Shown: positions 15,528-25,015, counted from the first letter of the stretch. The stretch: DNA of 58,306 nucleotides from Paracoccaceae bacterium (GCA_017854585.1 JAFMHK010000022.1:1-58306), one strand, 5' to 3'. Program-made: numbers and translations. Notes: generated by a model not told the origin, from the sequence alone.

Positions 15528-17012
15528 TTACCACCATTTCGCCGGTTTCGCTACAAATCCCGCAGCATTTTCCAGCGCATAGGCCGTGTTCAGCAATTCG
15601 CCTTCTTCCCACGGCCGCCCGATCAATTGCAGGCCAAGCGGCAATCCCTGTGCATCCTGACCCGTCGGCACCGCGACGCCGGGCAATCCGGCAAGGTTCA
15701 CGGTCACGGTGAAAACGTCGTTCAGATACATCTCGACCGGGTCCGCCACCTCTTTGCCCAACGCGAACGCGGCGGATGGGGTGGCGGGGGTCAGGATCGC
15801 GTCGATGCCCGCATCGAACACATCTTCAAAGTCGCGTTTGATCAGGGCGCGGACCTTGCGCGCGCGGTTGTAATAGGCGTCGTAAAATCCGGCCGACAGC
15901 ACGTAGGTGCCGATCATCACGCGGCGTTGCACCTCGGGGCCAAAGCCTTCGGCGCGGGTTTTCTCATACATTTCGGTAATGCCGTCACCGGGGGCAAGCT
16001 TGGCCCGGTGGCCAAAACGCACCCCGTCATAGCGCGCGAGGTTGCTGGATGCCTCGGCGGGGGCGATCACGTAATAGGCGGGCAGGGCATACCGGGTGTG
16101 AGGCAGGGTGATGTCCCTGATCTCGGCCCCGGCATCACGCAGCATTGCGGTGCCTTCGGTCCACAGCGCCTCAATCTCCGGCGGCATGCCGTCCATCCGG
16201 TATTCCTTGGGAATGCCGATGACCTTGCCGCGAATGTCACCGGTCAGCATCGCCTCAAAATCTGGCACCGCCATGTTGGCCGAGGTCGAATCCTTGGGGT
16301 CGTGCCCCATCATCGCGCGGCCCATGATCGCGGCATCGCGGACGGTCTTGGTCATCGGGCCAGCTTGATCCAGCGACGACGCGAACGCCACGATGCCCCA
16401 CCGCGAACACCGCCCATAGGTGGGTTTCAGCCCCACGATCCCGGTAAAGGCCGCAGGTTGACGGATGGACCCGCCGGTATCGGTGCCGGTCGCCGCAAGG
16501 CACAGATCGGCGGCCACGGCGGAGGCAGACCCGCCCGACGATCCGCCCGGCGTCAGCGCGGCATCGGAATTGCCCGCGCGCCATGGGTTTACCGCGTTCC
16601 CATAGACCGAGGTTTCGTTTGACGAGCCCATGGCGAATTCGTCCATGTTCAGCTTGCCCAGCATCACCGCGCCTGCATCCCGCAATTGCCCCGAGACGGT
16701 GGATTCGTATTGCGGCAGAAACCCTTCCAGAATCTTGGATGCGGCCTGCGAAGGCACACCTTCGGTGCAGAACAGGTCCTTGATGCCTACGGGAATGCCG
16801 CACATGTCCGGCGCGTCGCCCGTGGCAATCCGTGCATCGGCGGCCTTGGCGCGTTCCATCGCGATCTCGGGTGTCTTGTGCACGAACGCGCCCAGCGCAT
16901 CTGCCGCGTCAATCGCGTTCAGGCACGCTTCGGTCAGCGCCACGCTGGTCACGTCGCCCTTGCGCAGCGCATCACGCGCGCCTGCGATCGTCAGTTTTGT
17001 CAGGTCGCTCAT
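15528..17012 (-). CDS. gatA: Asp-tRNA(Asn)/Glu-tRNA(Gln) amidotransferase subunit A
   Basis: Glutaminase/amidase subunit of GatCAB, which makes Gln-tRNA(Gln), and possibly Asn-tRNA(Asn), by amidating misacylated tRNA. It has 494 residues, as usual. The Ser-cisSer-Lys triad is visible as Lys78 (GIKDL), Ser158 (GGSSGGS) and Ser182 (TGGSIRQP). The ATG at 17012 overlaps the gatC stop by 4 bases; the longer frame upstream runs antisense into other genes and was dropped. gatB is not in the window. Confidence 0.97.
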   Translation of the reverse strand: MSDLTKLTIAGARDALRKGDVTSVALTEACLNAIDAADALGAFVHKTPEIAMERAKAADARIATGDAPDMCGIPVGIKDLFCTEGVPSQAASKILEGFLPQYESTVSGQLRDAGAVMLGKLNMDEFAMGSSNETSVYGNAVNPWRAGNSDAALTPGGSSGGSASAVAADLCLAATGTDTGGSIRQPAAFTGIVGLKPTYGRCSRWGIVAFASSLDQAGPMTKTVRDAAIMGRAMMGHDPKDSTSANMAVPDFEAMLTGDIRGKVIGIPKEYRMDGMPPEIEALWTEGTAMLRDAGAEIRDITLPHTRYALPAYYVIAPAEASSNLARYDGVRFGHRAKLAPGDGITEMYEKTRAEGFGPEVQRRVMIGTYVLSAGFYDAYYNRARKVRALIKRDFEDVFDAGIDAILTPATPSAAFALGKEVADPVEMYLNDVFTVTVNLAGLPGVAVPTGQDAQGLPLGLQLIGRPWEEGELLNTAYALENAAGFVAKPAKWW

Positions 17013-17296
17013 TCCACCACCTTCGGTACGGCAAAGAACCCCTCGCGGGCATCGGGGGCATTGGCCAGCACCTTGGCCTGCTGGTTGCCATCGGTCACCA
17101 CATCGGCGCGGCGGGGCAGGGCCATGGGGGTCACGCTGGTCATCGGCTCCACGTTGTCCACGTCCAGCTCTCCCAGCTGTTCGATGAACCCGAGGATGGC
17201 ATTGAACTCGGCGGCCAAGGCGGGCAGGGCCTCGGGTTCGACCTTGATACGGGCCAGTTTCGCCACGCGGGCGGCGGTGTCGATATCGATGGACAT
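17009..17296 (-). CDS. gatC: Asp-tRNA(Asn)/Glu-tRNA(Gln) amidotransferase subunit C
   Basis: Small structural subunit that wraps around GatA and GatB. The 95 residues start [20 protein letters not shown] and include the conserved [15 protein letters not shown] stretch near 55-70. The stop overlaps the gatA start (ATGA). It is the first gene of the gatC-gatA-lipoprotein-amidase run. Confidence 0.96.
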   Translation of the reverse strand: MSIDIDTAARVAKLARIKVEPEALPALAAEFNAILGFIEQLGELDVDNVEPMTSVTPMALPRRADVVTDGNQQAKVLANAPDAREGFFAVPKVVE

Positions 17297-17326
17297 GGGC
17301 GCTCCATTCCGGTTGTCCGGGCGGGT

Positions 17327-17983
17327 TTAGCCCCGTGCGCCGCGCCCCGCAAGCATATGGGCGCGGTAAACCGTGATCATCCAGCCCAACATGGTAGCGT
17401 TCAGCAGGTGCCAGACGAAATGGGTGCCGACCGCCCACACCGGGCACAGCGCCTCATCAAGGCTGCGGGCGGTCAGTGACACGCACAACAGGCCCGCGCC
17501 AATCGCGAATCGCCGCGCCGTTTCAGGTGCCCGCCTGACCAACGCGGCGGCGTAGAGAAAGATCAGCAATGGCACCGGCCAATACACGGCCGATATCGCG
17601 AAGAACGGCATCTGAGCAAACACCCATCCGGTCACGACCGCATAGGGAACGAATGCCACCACGCCTGCGCCCGCACCCCAGAAGGGCCAGCCCGCCACAT
17701 TCCTGTTCACCGCGAAGAGATAGACCAGAATGAATACCGCGATCGGGATCACATCGGCCAAGGCCGCCCACCCGGTCGCAAAGCTGTGCAAGGCCGCCGA
17801 CCCCACCCCGATCAGCGCCAGGAGCGCGCACAAGACCCGCGCCAGCGGCAGTTCCTTCACCCAAGGCCACAGCAACAGCGCGGCCAGAATAAAGGCTAGG
17901 TTCGACAAGGCATTCACCGGCTCGGCCCAAAGGCCCGGCCCCAGCCGCTCACAATAGCCATCGATCTGGGCGCTCAAATCCAT
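17327..17983 (-). CDS. Alkaline-ceramidase-family membrane protein (CREST superfamily)
   Basis: 218-residue polytopic membrane hydrolase homologue. Typical features are the N-terminal [28 protein letters not shown] followed by ADVIPI, and the C-terminal [11 protein letters not shown], which carries likely zinc-binding His residues; SLDE before it is also conserved. In eukaryotes the family cleaves ceramide; in these bacteria the substrate is not known and might be another amide-linked lipid. It is divergent from the UPF0173 hydrolase gene, with 55 bases between starts. Confidence 0.85.
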   Translation of the reverse strand: MDLSAQIDGYCERLGPGLWAEPVNALSNLAFILAALLLWPWVKELPLARVLCALLALIGVGSAALHSFATGWAALADVIPIAVFILVYLFAVNRNVAGWPFWGAGAGVVAFVPYAVVTGWVFAQMPFFAISAVYWPVPLLIFLYAAALVRRAPETARRFAIGAGLLCVSLTARSLDEALCPVWAVGTHFVWHLLNATMLGWMITVYRAHMLAGRGARG

Positions 17984-18038
17984 TGTGACAGCCGCCTTTC
18001 CTCGCTTAGGCTACTGGCAGACACCCGGAGGACAAGCG

Positions 18039-18731
18039 ATGAAATACACATGGTTGGGCCACGCGTCCGTGAGATTGGAAATCGGTAATCAGGTGCTGCT
18101 GATCGATCCATGGCTTGCTGGAAACCCCAGCTTTCCCGCCGACCGCAAGGCCGACGCGATCCGGGGAGCGACCGCGATCTTGATCACCCATGGCCATGGC
18201 GACCATATCGGCGGGGTGCCCGAACTGGCGCGGGGGCTTGGCGTGCCGGTTTATGGCATTGCCGATCTGATGGGCCACTGGGGTGCAACGGAAAAGCTGG
18301 ACGTGGTCGGCATGAACAAGGGCGGCACGGTGCGGCTCGGCGATGTGGCAGTCACGATGGTCAACGCCACCCATTCCTCCTCCTTCTCTGGCCCCGATGG
18401 TCCGGTCTATGCCGGGGCCGAGGCCGGTTACATGATCGCGGGTGAGGGGCGCTGCGTCTATGTTTCGGGCGATACAGATGTCATGGCCGACATGGCCATC
18501 CTCAACGATCTGCACGCGCCTGATGTGGGTATCTTGTGCGCAGGTGGCCATTACACCATGGACATGCATCGCGCGGCTTATGCGGCATCGAAACTGTTCC
18601 GGCTGCAAACCGTCATTCCCTATCACTACAAGACCTTCGCGCTGCTGGAGCAGTCCGCCGACAAACTGAAGGCAGCCTTGCCCGATGTGCGTGTCCTTGA
18701 CCCTGCGGTGATGGAAACGATCACCCTTTGA
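18039..18731 (+). CDS. Metallo-beta-lactamase-fold hydrolase (UPF0173)
   Basis: Metal-dependent hydrolase of 230 residues. The MBL motif THGHGDHIGG is at about 50-59, a conserved MKYTWLGHAS N-terminus precedes it, further metal ligands include His in NATHSS and Asp in SGDTD, and the C-terminal IPYHYKTF holds the last His. The ATG at 18039 is chosen because GGAGGA lies 6 bases upstream. The physiological substrate of UPF0173 proteins is not established. Confidence 0.9.
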   Translation: MKYTWLGHASVRLEIGNQVLLIDPWLAGNPSFPADRKADAIRGATAILITHGHGDHIGGVPELARGLGVPVYGIADLMGHWGATEKLDVVGMNKGGTVRLGDVAVTMVNATHSSSFSGPDGPVYAGAEAGYMIAGEGRCVYVSGDTDVMADMAILNDLHAPDVGILCAGGHYTMDMHRAAYAASKLFRLQTVIPYHYKTFALLEQSADKLKAALPDVRVLDPAVMETITL

Positions 18732-18963
18732 CGCAGGCCGGGTGCCGGGGGCGTTTCATCCAACCCGGCGACCCGCCCGCCCGCTGTCACAGAATCGCCC
18801 GAACTGCAGCGTCGGGTGCGGGGCTGCTCACGCGCAGCCGGATCGCTGGGGGGCTGTCATCTTGGGGTTACACGGGGCTGGCAAGGCTTGGCGCCGTTCC
18901 CCGCCCGCGGGATACGCCCCCTCCGGGCATCCCGTCGCGCCGCGCCAGCCTAGGATCCGCCCA

Positions 18964-20238
18964 ATGACCGCCACCGCCGTATCCCTGCCCGAAGTCACGC
19001 GCGTATTCGCCCGCATCGGTTTGCTGTCCTTTGGCGGGCCCGCCGCGCAGATCGGCCTGATGCACAAAGAGCTGGTCGAGGATCGGCCATGGCTGACCGA
19101 ACGGCAGTTCCTGTCCGCGCTGTCCTTTTGCATGTTGCTGCCAGGCCCCGAGGCGATGCAACTGGCCACCTATTCCGGCTGGCGTATCGCGGGCACCCTT
19201 GGCGGGCTAATCGCGGGGCTGCTGTTCGTGATCCCGGGCGCGGTGCTGATCCTTGCGCTGGCCTCTCTGTACGCGGCCTTCGGTCCGGTGCCACTGGTCA
19301 CAGCGCTGTTTCTGGGGATCAAGGCCACCGTCATCGTCATCGTGATCCAAGCCCTGATCAAGGTCAGCGGCAAGGCGCTGAAATCCACATTGGCATATGC
19401 AATCGCAGCCGCCGCCTTCATCGCCATCTTCTTCTTTCAGATTCCCTTTCCCCTGATCATCCTGAGTGCCGCGGCCATCGGCGCGTTGTTCATGCAAGGT
19501 ACCGTGCCCGCAAACCCGCCGCCGCCTGTATCGACCTCGGGCACCTTGCGCACCGTGGCACTTTGGGCCGCGCTCTGGCTCATCCCGCTGGCCGCGTTAT
19601 GGCTGATCGCGCCCGATGGCCTGCTTACACAGGTGGGCCTGTTCTTTGCGAAACTCGCGGTCGTCACCTTCGGGGGGGCGTATGCGGTGCTGGCCTACAT
19701 GGTGCAACAGGTCGTGGCCGATCATGGCTGGCTGACCACCGGACAGATGATGGATGCGCTGGGTCTTGCCGAAACCACGCCCGGCCCGCTGATCCTTGTG
19801 ACCGAATTCGTGGGCTTCATGGCGGGCGCGCAGCAGGGCGGATGGACGCTTGGGGTTCTGGCGGCAATCGTGACCCTGTGGGCCACGTTCGTTCCGTGCT
19901 TTCTGTGGATATTCGCCGGGGCACCCTACATTGAATGGATCTGCGCCCAGCCAAGGTTGACCGGCGCACTGAACGCCATCACCGCCGCGGTGGTCGGCGT
20001 CATCTTGAACCTGTCGCTGTGGTTCGCGCTCCACGTTCTGTTTGCCGAGGTCACGCAATCGCACCTTGGACCGTTGACGGTCTGGATGCCCTCGCTGTCG
20101 TCCCTGTCGGTGCCCGCGCTGGTGTTGTCCATGCTTGCCGCCGCTCTTCTTCTCTGGCGCAAACTGGATATGCTGTTCGTGTTGCCCCTCACGGCGGTGG
20201 TGTCTTTGGGCTGGCATCTTGCCTTGGGCGGGATTTGA
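18964..20238 (+). CDS. chrA: Chromate transporter family protein, long (two-domain) form
   Basis: Membrane protein of the CHR family, which exports chromate in characterised cases. It has 424 residues with two homologous halves: the first begins FARIGLLSFGGPAAQIGLMH and includes LLPGPEAMQLATY, and the second starts FAKLAVVTFGGAYAVL and includes ETTPGPLILV. Each half supplies about five or six membrane helices. The start is the ATG at 18964; the open frame extends upstream to 18742, but that part is Arg/Pro-rich and unlike the family. There is no chrB regulator nearby, so a real chromate role is only presumed. Confidence 0.9.
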   Translation: MTATAVSLPEVTRVFARIGLLSFGGPAAQIGLMHKELVEDRPWLTERQFLSALSFCMLLPGPEAMQLATYSGWRIAGTLGGLIAGLLFVIPGAVLILALASLYAAFGPVPLVTALFLGIKATVIVIVIQALIKVSGKALKSTLAYAIAAAAFIAIFFFQIPFPLIILSAAAIGALFMQGTVPANPPPPVSTSGTLRTVALWAALWLIPLAALWLIAPDGLLTQVGLFFAKLAVVTFGGAYAVLAYMVQQVVADHGWLTTGQMMDALGLAETTPGPLILVTEFVGFMAGAQQGGWTLGVLAAIVTLWATFVPCFLWIFAGAPYIEWICAQPRLTGALNAITAAVVGVILNLSLWFALHVLFAEVTQSHLGPLTVWMPSLSSLSVPALVLSMLAAALLLWRKLDMLFVLPLTAVVSLGWHLALGGI

Positions 20239-20240
20239 GG

Positions 20241-20268
20241 TTGACACGCCGCAGCGCGCGGGTACAAG
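20241..20268 (+). promoter_or_regulatory. Predicted promoter of rpmG
   Basis: A consensus -35 TTGACA (20241-20246) is followed after 16 bases by the -10-like TACAAG (20263-20268), just beyond the chrA stop. Transcription would start near 20275, giving a leader of about 65 nt before rpmG. Confidence 0.6.
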
Positions 20269-20340
20269 GCCACCTCTGACACGTTGTGGACGCGCAGTTC
20301 CGCGACCACCCCGCGACACGTACCGTTAAGGAGACCTTCC

Positions 20341-20508
20341 ATGGCGAAGCCGACCACCATCAAGATCCGCCTGAACTCCACGGCGGACACCGGCCACTTC
20401 TACGTGACCAAGAAAAACGCCCGCACGATGACCGAAAAGATGGTCGTACGAAAGTACGATCCCGTCTTGCGCAAGCATGTCGAATACAAAGAAGGCAAGA
20501 TCAAGTAA
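20341..20508 (+). CDS. rpmG: Large ribosomal subunit protein bL33
   Basis: 55-residue ribosomal protein of the 50S subunit. The sequence [20 protein letters not shown], then the FYVTKKNAR block and the C-terminal [10 protein letters not shown], is diagnostic of L33. No CxxC zinc pairs are present, so it is the zinc-independent form. AAGGAGA lies 6-7 bases before the ATG. It has its own predicted promoter at 20241 and a strong terminator at 20531. Confidence 0.97.
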   Translation: MAKPTTIKIRLNSTADTGHFYVTKKNARTMTEKMVVRKYDPVLRKHVEYKEGKIK

Positions 20509-20530
20509 GCCTTCGATATCTCGAACTGCC

Positions 20531-20564
20531 AAGGGCCGCGCATAACACTGCGCGGCCCTTTTTT
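20531..20564 (+). terminator. Rho-independent terminator of rpmG
   Basis: A 12-bp perfect stem (20531-20542 with 20549-20560, 6-nt loop), GC-rich, is followed by TTTTTT. It lies 22 bases after the rpmG stop. Confidence 0.9.
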
Positions 20565-20591
20565 ATTGTCTGAACCGTAAGGCGCATCGCC

Positions 20592-21110
20592 ATGACCATC
20601 ACCGAATCCGATCAGATCACCATTCGCCCGACGACCCAGGCCGACCTCATGGCAGTCGATGCCCTGCTTGCAGCCAGCTATCCCGCGCTTCTCAAACCAC
20701 ATTATCCACCATCGGTGCTGGTGACGGCCCTGCCGCTGATCAGCCGCGCGCGCCCCGAATTGCTGCGGTCCGGCACCTATTATCTGGCCGAGGATGAGGA
20801 AGGGAACGCGCTCGCCGCCGGGGGCTGGACCCATGGCGCGCCGCAAGGCGGGGTCGGCCCGCGCGACGTTGGTCATATCCGGCACGTCGTGACCCACCCG
20901 CGCGCCACGCGCCAAGGGCACGCCGGTGCCATCTTGCGTCATGTCATGTGCGAGGCCCTGCGCGCGGGCATCACGCGGCTGCATTGCCAAAGCACGCGCA
21001 CGGCGGTGCCTTTTTATCGGGCTCTTGGGTTTCGCGTGGTGGGCGACATCGTCATCGCCCTGCGCCCGGGAATCACCTTTCCCGCGGTACAGATGGACCG
21101 TCCGTTATAG
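20592..21110 (+). CDS. GNAT-family N-acetyltransferase
   Basis: 172-residue acetyl-CoA-dependent acyltransferase. The GNAT core is visible as strands with GHIRHVVTHPRATRQGHAG (the acetyl-CoA pyrophosphate loop, about residues 95-114), followed by a helix and the AVPFYRALGFRVVGD motif. The acceptor substrate is unknown. It lies just after the rpmG terminator, so it has its own promoter or depends on read-through. Confidence 0.85.
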   Translation: MTITESDQITIRPTTQADLMAVDALLAASYPALLKPHYPPSVLVTALPLISRARPELLRSGTYYLAEDEEGNALAAGGWTHGAPQGGVGPRDVGHIRHVVTHPRATRQGHAGAILRHVMCEALRAGITRLHCQSTRTAVPFYRALGFRVVGDIVIALRPGITFPAVQMDRPL

Positions 21111-21203
21111 CAACGGCACGCGTTCACCCAATGGCACTTCGATTGGTGTGGCCGTGACCTGCACACCGCGCAACGCTGCGCGTCGGGTCTTCGGAATCAA
21201 AAA

Positions 21204-21228
21204 GGGCCGGTCAAACGACCGGCCCTTT
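21204..21228. terminator. Bidirectional terminator between GNAT and the BI-1 gene
   Basis: A perfect 9-bp stem (21204-21212 with 21217-21225, AAAC loop) is flanked by AAAA on the left and TTT on the right. Read on the minus strand it ends in TTTTTG and would stop transcripts of the BI-1 gene. On the plus strand it may serve the GNAT gene. Confidence 0.8.
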
Positions 21229-21250
21229 CGCAGTAAAATATTGGTTCAGT

Positions 21251-22033
21251 TTATTCCTGTTGACCCATGAACATCAGCAGGAACTGGAACATGTTCAGGA
21301 ACGCGATGTACAGGCTGAGCGCACCATCAATCGCGGCCTTGTCCAGCCATTCCTGATCGCCATGCGCGGCATGCGCCACGTATTCGCTCTTGATCGACTG
21401 CGTGTAGTACGCCGTCAGGGCAGCGAAGATCAGGATGCCGATGGCCGAAATGGCCATCATCATGATGCCGGACTGCAAGAACAGGTTGATGACCATCGCC
21501 ACGATCAGGCCGATGACACCCATCATCAGGAACGTCCCCATGCCCGACAGATCTCGCTTGGTGGTGTAGCCATACAAGCTCAGACCCGCGAAGGCGATCG
21601 ACGTCACCAAGAAGGTCTGCACGATCGACACCGAGGTGTAGACGAGGAAAATCGAGCTCATCGACAGGCCCATCGCGGCGGCGAAGGCAAAGAAACCGAA
21701 GCTGACCGTTGCCGCCGACCCACGGCGCATCAACGCGCCCCAGCCGAACAAGATGAACGCGAGCGGTGCGAACATGATGACGTACATCAGGGGCGTGCCG
21801 TACATCAGCTCACCCAGCCCGGTCAGGTACTGGCCTTCCCGCAGCGCCACGGTGGCGCCCGTCGGGTCGGATGTAACGGACAGGTTTGCAATCGCCCAAG
21901 CAGCGCCTGCGGTAATGGCCATGCCACCGGACATGGTGGCGTAGACCTTGTTCATGTGGGCGCGGAGGCCCTGGTCGATCTCGGCTTGGCTGACGGCAGC
22001 GCCGCGCGACCGGATCGTATCAAACTGTGCCAT
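21251..22033 (-). CDS. Bax inhibitor-1/YccA-family membrane protein
   Basis: 260-residue integral membrane protein with about seven hydrophobic helices and the BI-1 C-terminal features (ALSLYIAFLNMFQFLL). N-terminal residues AEIDQGLRAHMNKVYATMSG are typical of the alphaproteobacterial branch. Characterised relatives are pH-sensitive calcium leak channels or FtsH-linked proteins; the role here is not known. The ATG at 22033 follows GAGGAG and is preferred over an upstream start at 22084. Confidence 0.92.
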   Translation of the reverse strand: MAQFDTIRSRGAAVSQAEIDQGLRAHMNKVYATMSGGMAITAGAAWAIANLSVTSDPTGATVALREGQYLTGLGELMYGTPLMYVIMFAPLAFILFGWGALMRRGSAATVSFGFFAFAAAMGLSMSSIFLVYTSVSIVQTFLVTSIAFAGLSLYGYTTKRDLSGMGTFLMMGVIGLIVAMVINLFLQSGIMMMAISAIGILIFAALTAYYTQSIKSEYVAHAAHGDQEWLDKAAIDGALSLYIAFLNMFQFLLMFMGQQE

Positions 22034-22170
22034 GTCGGTTCTCCTCAAAAAATCCGCGGTCGGGCATATCCAAAACACGCCCATCCTTGCGTGTGAATAT
22101 TGGCCACGACGGGCGCGTTTTCAAGGTATCATCCCCTAAGAGATGTCCATGTGGCGATAGTTTTTGACTA

Positions 22171-22383
22171 TCAGAACCGGCCCTGATGCGGCAGGTCCCA
22201 GATCGGGCGCGCGGTTTCCACGAAAACCTCCTGATAGCTCAGGCCCAGATCGCGCCGAGCATGGGCATCAAGCGTGGCCAGTGCACGGCGCTGACGCCAT
22301 ACGTCGACTGCTTGTGAAATAAGGCGTCCCAGACCCAGTTGACGGGTCGAAGAGATGCCGCGGGTTGCCAGTATCGTAGCCAT
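22171..22383 (-). CDS. DUF1127 small protein
   Basis: 70-residue protein with the arginine-rich DUF1127 motif near its C-terminal half: WRQRRALATLDAHARRDLGL. Some family members bind RNA or affect phosphate and carbon metabolism; others are uncharacterised. The ATG at 22383 with AGGAAA upstream is preferred to longer starts at 22458. It is divergently arranged with the LysR gene, so it may be controlled by it. Confidence 0.82.
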   Translation of the reverse strand: MATILATRGISSTRQLGLGRLISQAVDVWRQRRALATLDAHARRDLGLSYQEVFVETARPIWDLPHQGRF

Positions 22384-22502
22384 TGGATTTCCTACTCGAA
22401 TCATAATTTCCACAAAGGAATGTGGCGTTAGGCTTGCTATATGGCGGTTCATGTGCATTTTAAAAGTGAATGTTTATGAACTTTCATATCAGGAATCGTG
22501 AT

Positions 22503-23357
22503 ATGCCAAGAAATCTGGATATGACCGCATTGCGCGCCTTTGTGGCCGTGGCCGACGCGGGCGGGGTCACCAAGGCGTCGGGGTTCTTGAACCTCACGCA
22601 ATCCGCCGTCTCGATGCAGCTCAAGCGGCTGGAGGAATCGATTGGCGTCGACCTGATGGACCGGTCCATGCGGCGGCTGTCATTGACCGGGCCGGGGGAA
22701 CAGATGCTGGGTTACGCCCGCCGCATGCTGGAACTCAATGACGAGGTCTTGGGCCGCCTCACCGCCAATGAATACGAGGGCGAACTGACATTGGGCGTTC
22801 CGCATGACGTCGTCTATCCCGCCATCCCGAAAGTGCTGCACCGGTTCAACGCCGCCTATCCCCGCATGAAGGTGCAGTTGATCTCGTCGTTCACCTCGCG
22901 GCTCAAGCGGATGTTTGAACGCGGCGAACTGGACCTGATGCTGACGACCGAGGACGAAGTGGCTGCGGGTGGCGAAACCCTGATCACCCTTCCCCTCGTC
23001 TGGGTCGGTGCCGAAGGCGGTCAGGTCTGGAAACAACGCCCCCTGCGATTGGCCTTTGAACATGCCTGCATCTTCCGAAAGGGCGTGCAGGGCGCATTGG
23101 ATCGCGCTGCGTGTTCGTGGGAAATGGCGGTCGAAAGCGACAGCACCCGCCCGATCGAGGCATCCGTCAGCGCCGATCTGGCTGTGACCGCCCTGATCGA
23201 AGGGGTGGCGCCGCCTCATTGCGCGCCGATAAACCATAACGGTGGGTTGCCTGATCTTCCGGTGATCCGGATCAATCTGTATCGGTCCGAACTGGCCACA
23301 TCCGAGCCCGCCCGCACCTTGGCAGACATGACCCGGCAGGCGATCCGCACCCTCTGA
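22503..23357 (+). CDS. LysR-family transcriptional regulator
   Basis: 284-residue LTTR with an N-terminal winged helix-turn-helix (MTALRAFVAVADAGGVTKAS, then NLTQSAVSMQLKRLEE) and a periplasmic-binding-protein-like effector domain. The ATG at 22503 is chosen because AGGA lies 8 bases upstream; a start at 22470 is possible. It faces the DUF1127 gene across about 120 bases, an arrangement typical of LTTR targets. Effector is unknown. Confidence 0.9.
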   Translation: MPRNLDMTALRAFVAVADAGGVTKASGFLNLTQSAVSMQLKRLEESIGVDLMDRSMRRLSLTGPGEQMLGYARRMLELNDEVLGRLTANEYEGELTLGVPHDVVYPAIPKVLHRFNAAYPRMKVQLISSFTSRLKRMFERGELDLMLTTEDEVAAGGETLITLPLVWVGAEGGQVWKQRPLRLAFEHACIFRKGVQGALDRAACSWEMAVESDSTRPIEASVSADLAVTALIEGVAPPHCAPINHNGGLPDLPVIRINLYRSELATSEPARTLADMTRQAIRTL

Positions 23358-23378
23358 GCGGGCGGGGCCTGCCGTCGG

Positions 23379-24341
23379 TTACATCGTCACCACGACCTTG
23401 CCGGTCGATTTCCGCGCGCGCAGCAGTTCCAACGCCTCTGCCGCCTGCGCCAACGGATAGGTCGCGCCCACATGGGGCTTGATCTGCCCCTTGGCATACA
23501 TCGTCATCAGCGCCTCAAGACTGCCGCGCATGATATCGGGTCGGAACTTGGCATACCCGCCCCAATACAGGCCCAGCACGCTGATATTCTTGACCAGCAA
23601 CAAGTTCGCCGGGATTTGCGGAATGCCCCCGCTGGCAAAGCCGATCGTCAGCATCCGCCCCTCGGGGTTGGTCGCACGAAGGGCGGCCATGAACTGATCG
23701 CCGCCCACCGCATCATAGACTACGTCGGCCCCGCCAAGCGCCTTGACCTCGGCCCGCAGATCACCGCTCTCACTGTCGATCAGGTGCGTGGCTCCTGCGC
23801 CCTTCGCAACCGCCAGCTTGTCGGCTCCGCGCGCCACGGCGATGACCTCGGCCCCCATCTGTGCGCCCAGCTCAACCGCCGTCAGGCCCACGCCTCCGGC
23901 GGCCCCCAGCACCAGCAACCGCTCGCCGGGTTGCAGCTTGGCCCGGTGCGCCAAGGCCAGATGGCTGGTGCCATAGGCCACCAGAAACCCCGCGGCCTGA
24001 TCATAAGGCATCGCGTCGGGGATCGGCACGCAAGCGGCCGCCGGAAACACGCCGCCCTCGGCCAGCCCGCCTTGCCCCGCAAAACACGCCACCCGCGTGC
24101 CAATCGTCAGATCGACGCCGTCGCCCACCGCGATCACATCGCCCGCCACCTCCAACCCCATGGTAAAGGGTGGCGTCGGCGTATCTTGATACGTTCCGGT
24201 CATCATCAGCAGATCGGCAAAGTTCAGCCCGCAGGCCCTGATTGCCAACTGCACTTCGCCCTTTTCCGGCGCGCGCAGCGCCACGTCGACCAAATCCGGG
24301 GCCTGATCGAACCCGCGTACCTGAAATGCCTGCATCGTCAT
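23379..24341 (-). CDS. NADPH:quinone oxidoreductase family protein (MDR superfamily)
   Basis: 320-residue medium-chain reductase without visible zinc ligands. The N-terminal GroES-like domain includes CGLNFADLLMMTGTYQ and PFTMGLEVAGDVIAVG. The nucleotide-binding domain has GAAGGVGLTAVELGAQMGAE. It probably reduces quinones or enoyl compounds with NADPH. It is convergent with the LysR gene, 21 bases apart, and divergent from the XRE regulator. Confidence 0.9.
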   Translation of the reverse strand: MTMQAFQVRGFDQAPDLVDVALRAPEKGEVQLAIRACGLNFADLLMMTGTYQDTPTPPFTMGLEVAGDVIAVGDGVDLTIGTRVACFAGQGGLAEGGVFPAAACVPIPDAMPYDQAAGFLVAYGTSHLALAHRAKLQPGERLLVLGAAGGVGLTAVELGAQMGAEVIAVARGADKLAVAKGAGATHLIDSESGDLRAEVKALGGADVVYDAVGGDQFMAALRATNPEGRMLTIGFASGGIPQIPANLLLVKNISVLGLYWGGYAKFRPDIMRGSLEALMTMYAKGQIKPHVGATYPLAQAAEALELLRARKSTGKVVVTM

Positions 24342-24469
24342 TCTCCCTGAATTACCCGCACCCTAGCCATGCTGGTCCGCTACCGCCAGACCGTCCCGCT
24401 TGCCATACACGCATGGCGCGAGTTAGTGTTTCGGTATACACGCGATTGGGTAAATTTGGCGTCGCCTGG

Positions 24470-24481
24470 CCGAATATTCGG
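24470..24481. promoter_or_regulatory. Palindrome upstream of the XRE regulator gene
   Basis: CCGAATATTCGG is a perfect 12-bp palindrome, flanked by TGG on the left and ACCA on the right. It lies in the 209-base divergent region between the quinone reductase and the XRE gene, 70 bases before the latter. It could be an operator for the regulator. Confidence 0.35.
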
Positions 24482-24550
24482 ACCAGACCAAAGGCCGGCA
24501 TTTCGGGTCCGTGTCGGCAAGATCGTTGGCAACAAGAAGTGAGAGGCCGT

Positions 24551-24928
24551 GTGAAACACCCTGTCGATGTGCATGTCGGGCAACGCGTTCGCCACCGGCG
24601 CTGGATGGTCGGCATGACCCAGCAGCAGCTTGCCGAAAAGGTCGGGATCAAGTTTCAGCAGATCCAGAAATACGAAACCGGCATGAACCGCGTCAGCGCC
24701 TCGCGGTTGTGGGATATCGCCGAGGCGATGACAGTGCCCGTTCACTATTTCTTCGATGGGCTGAACGGCGACAACCACGCAACGACGGCCGGGTCGGGTG
24801 CCATCCCCGGCGATATCTTCACGAACAAGGAAGCGCTGGAACTGATACGCTCCTACTATGCCATTCCCGAAAATCAGCGCCGCCGCCTGTTCGAACTGGC
24901 GCGGGTGCTGTCGGACACTACCGCTTGA
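24551..24928 (+). CDS. XRE-family (helix-turn-helix) transcriptional regulator
   Basis: 125-residue regulator with a lambda-repressor-like HTH at about 9-62 (QRVRHRRWMVGMTQQQLAE, then KFQQIQKYETGMNRVSASRL), followed by a short C-terminal region with YAIPENQRRRLFELARVL. This is the small XRE type widespread in alphaproteobacteria. The start is GTG at 24551, preceded by GAGAGG. Targets are unknown. Confidence 0.9.
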   Translation: MKHPVDVHVGQRVRHRRWMVGMTQQQLAEKVGIKFQQIQKYETGMNRVSASRLWDIAEAMTVPVHYFFDGLNGDNHATTAGSGAIPGDIFTNKEALELIRSYYAIPENQRRRLFELARVLSDTTA

Positions 24929-25015
24929 GCGGTGGCGGTTGACCGTGCCGTCCGTCCGTGCCACGTCGAAGCCTTGCGTCCTGACCCCCGAGTTCATCCA
25001 AGGTGCCGCGCGACC

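Noticed and set aside
17013..17447. Upstream extension of gatA
   Set aside because: Runs through gatC in another frame; the family start at 17012 overlaps the gatC stop.
18742..18963. Upstream extension of chrA
   Set aside because: Arg/Pro-rich and unlike chromate transporters; the ATG at 18964 begins the conserved part.
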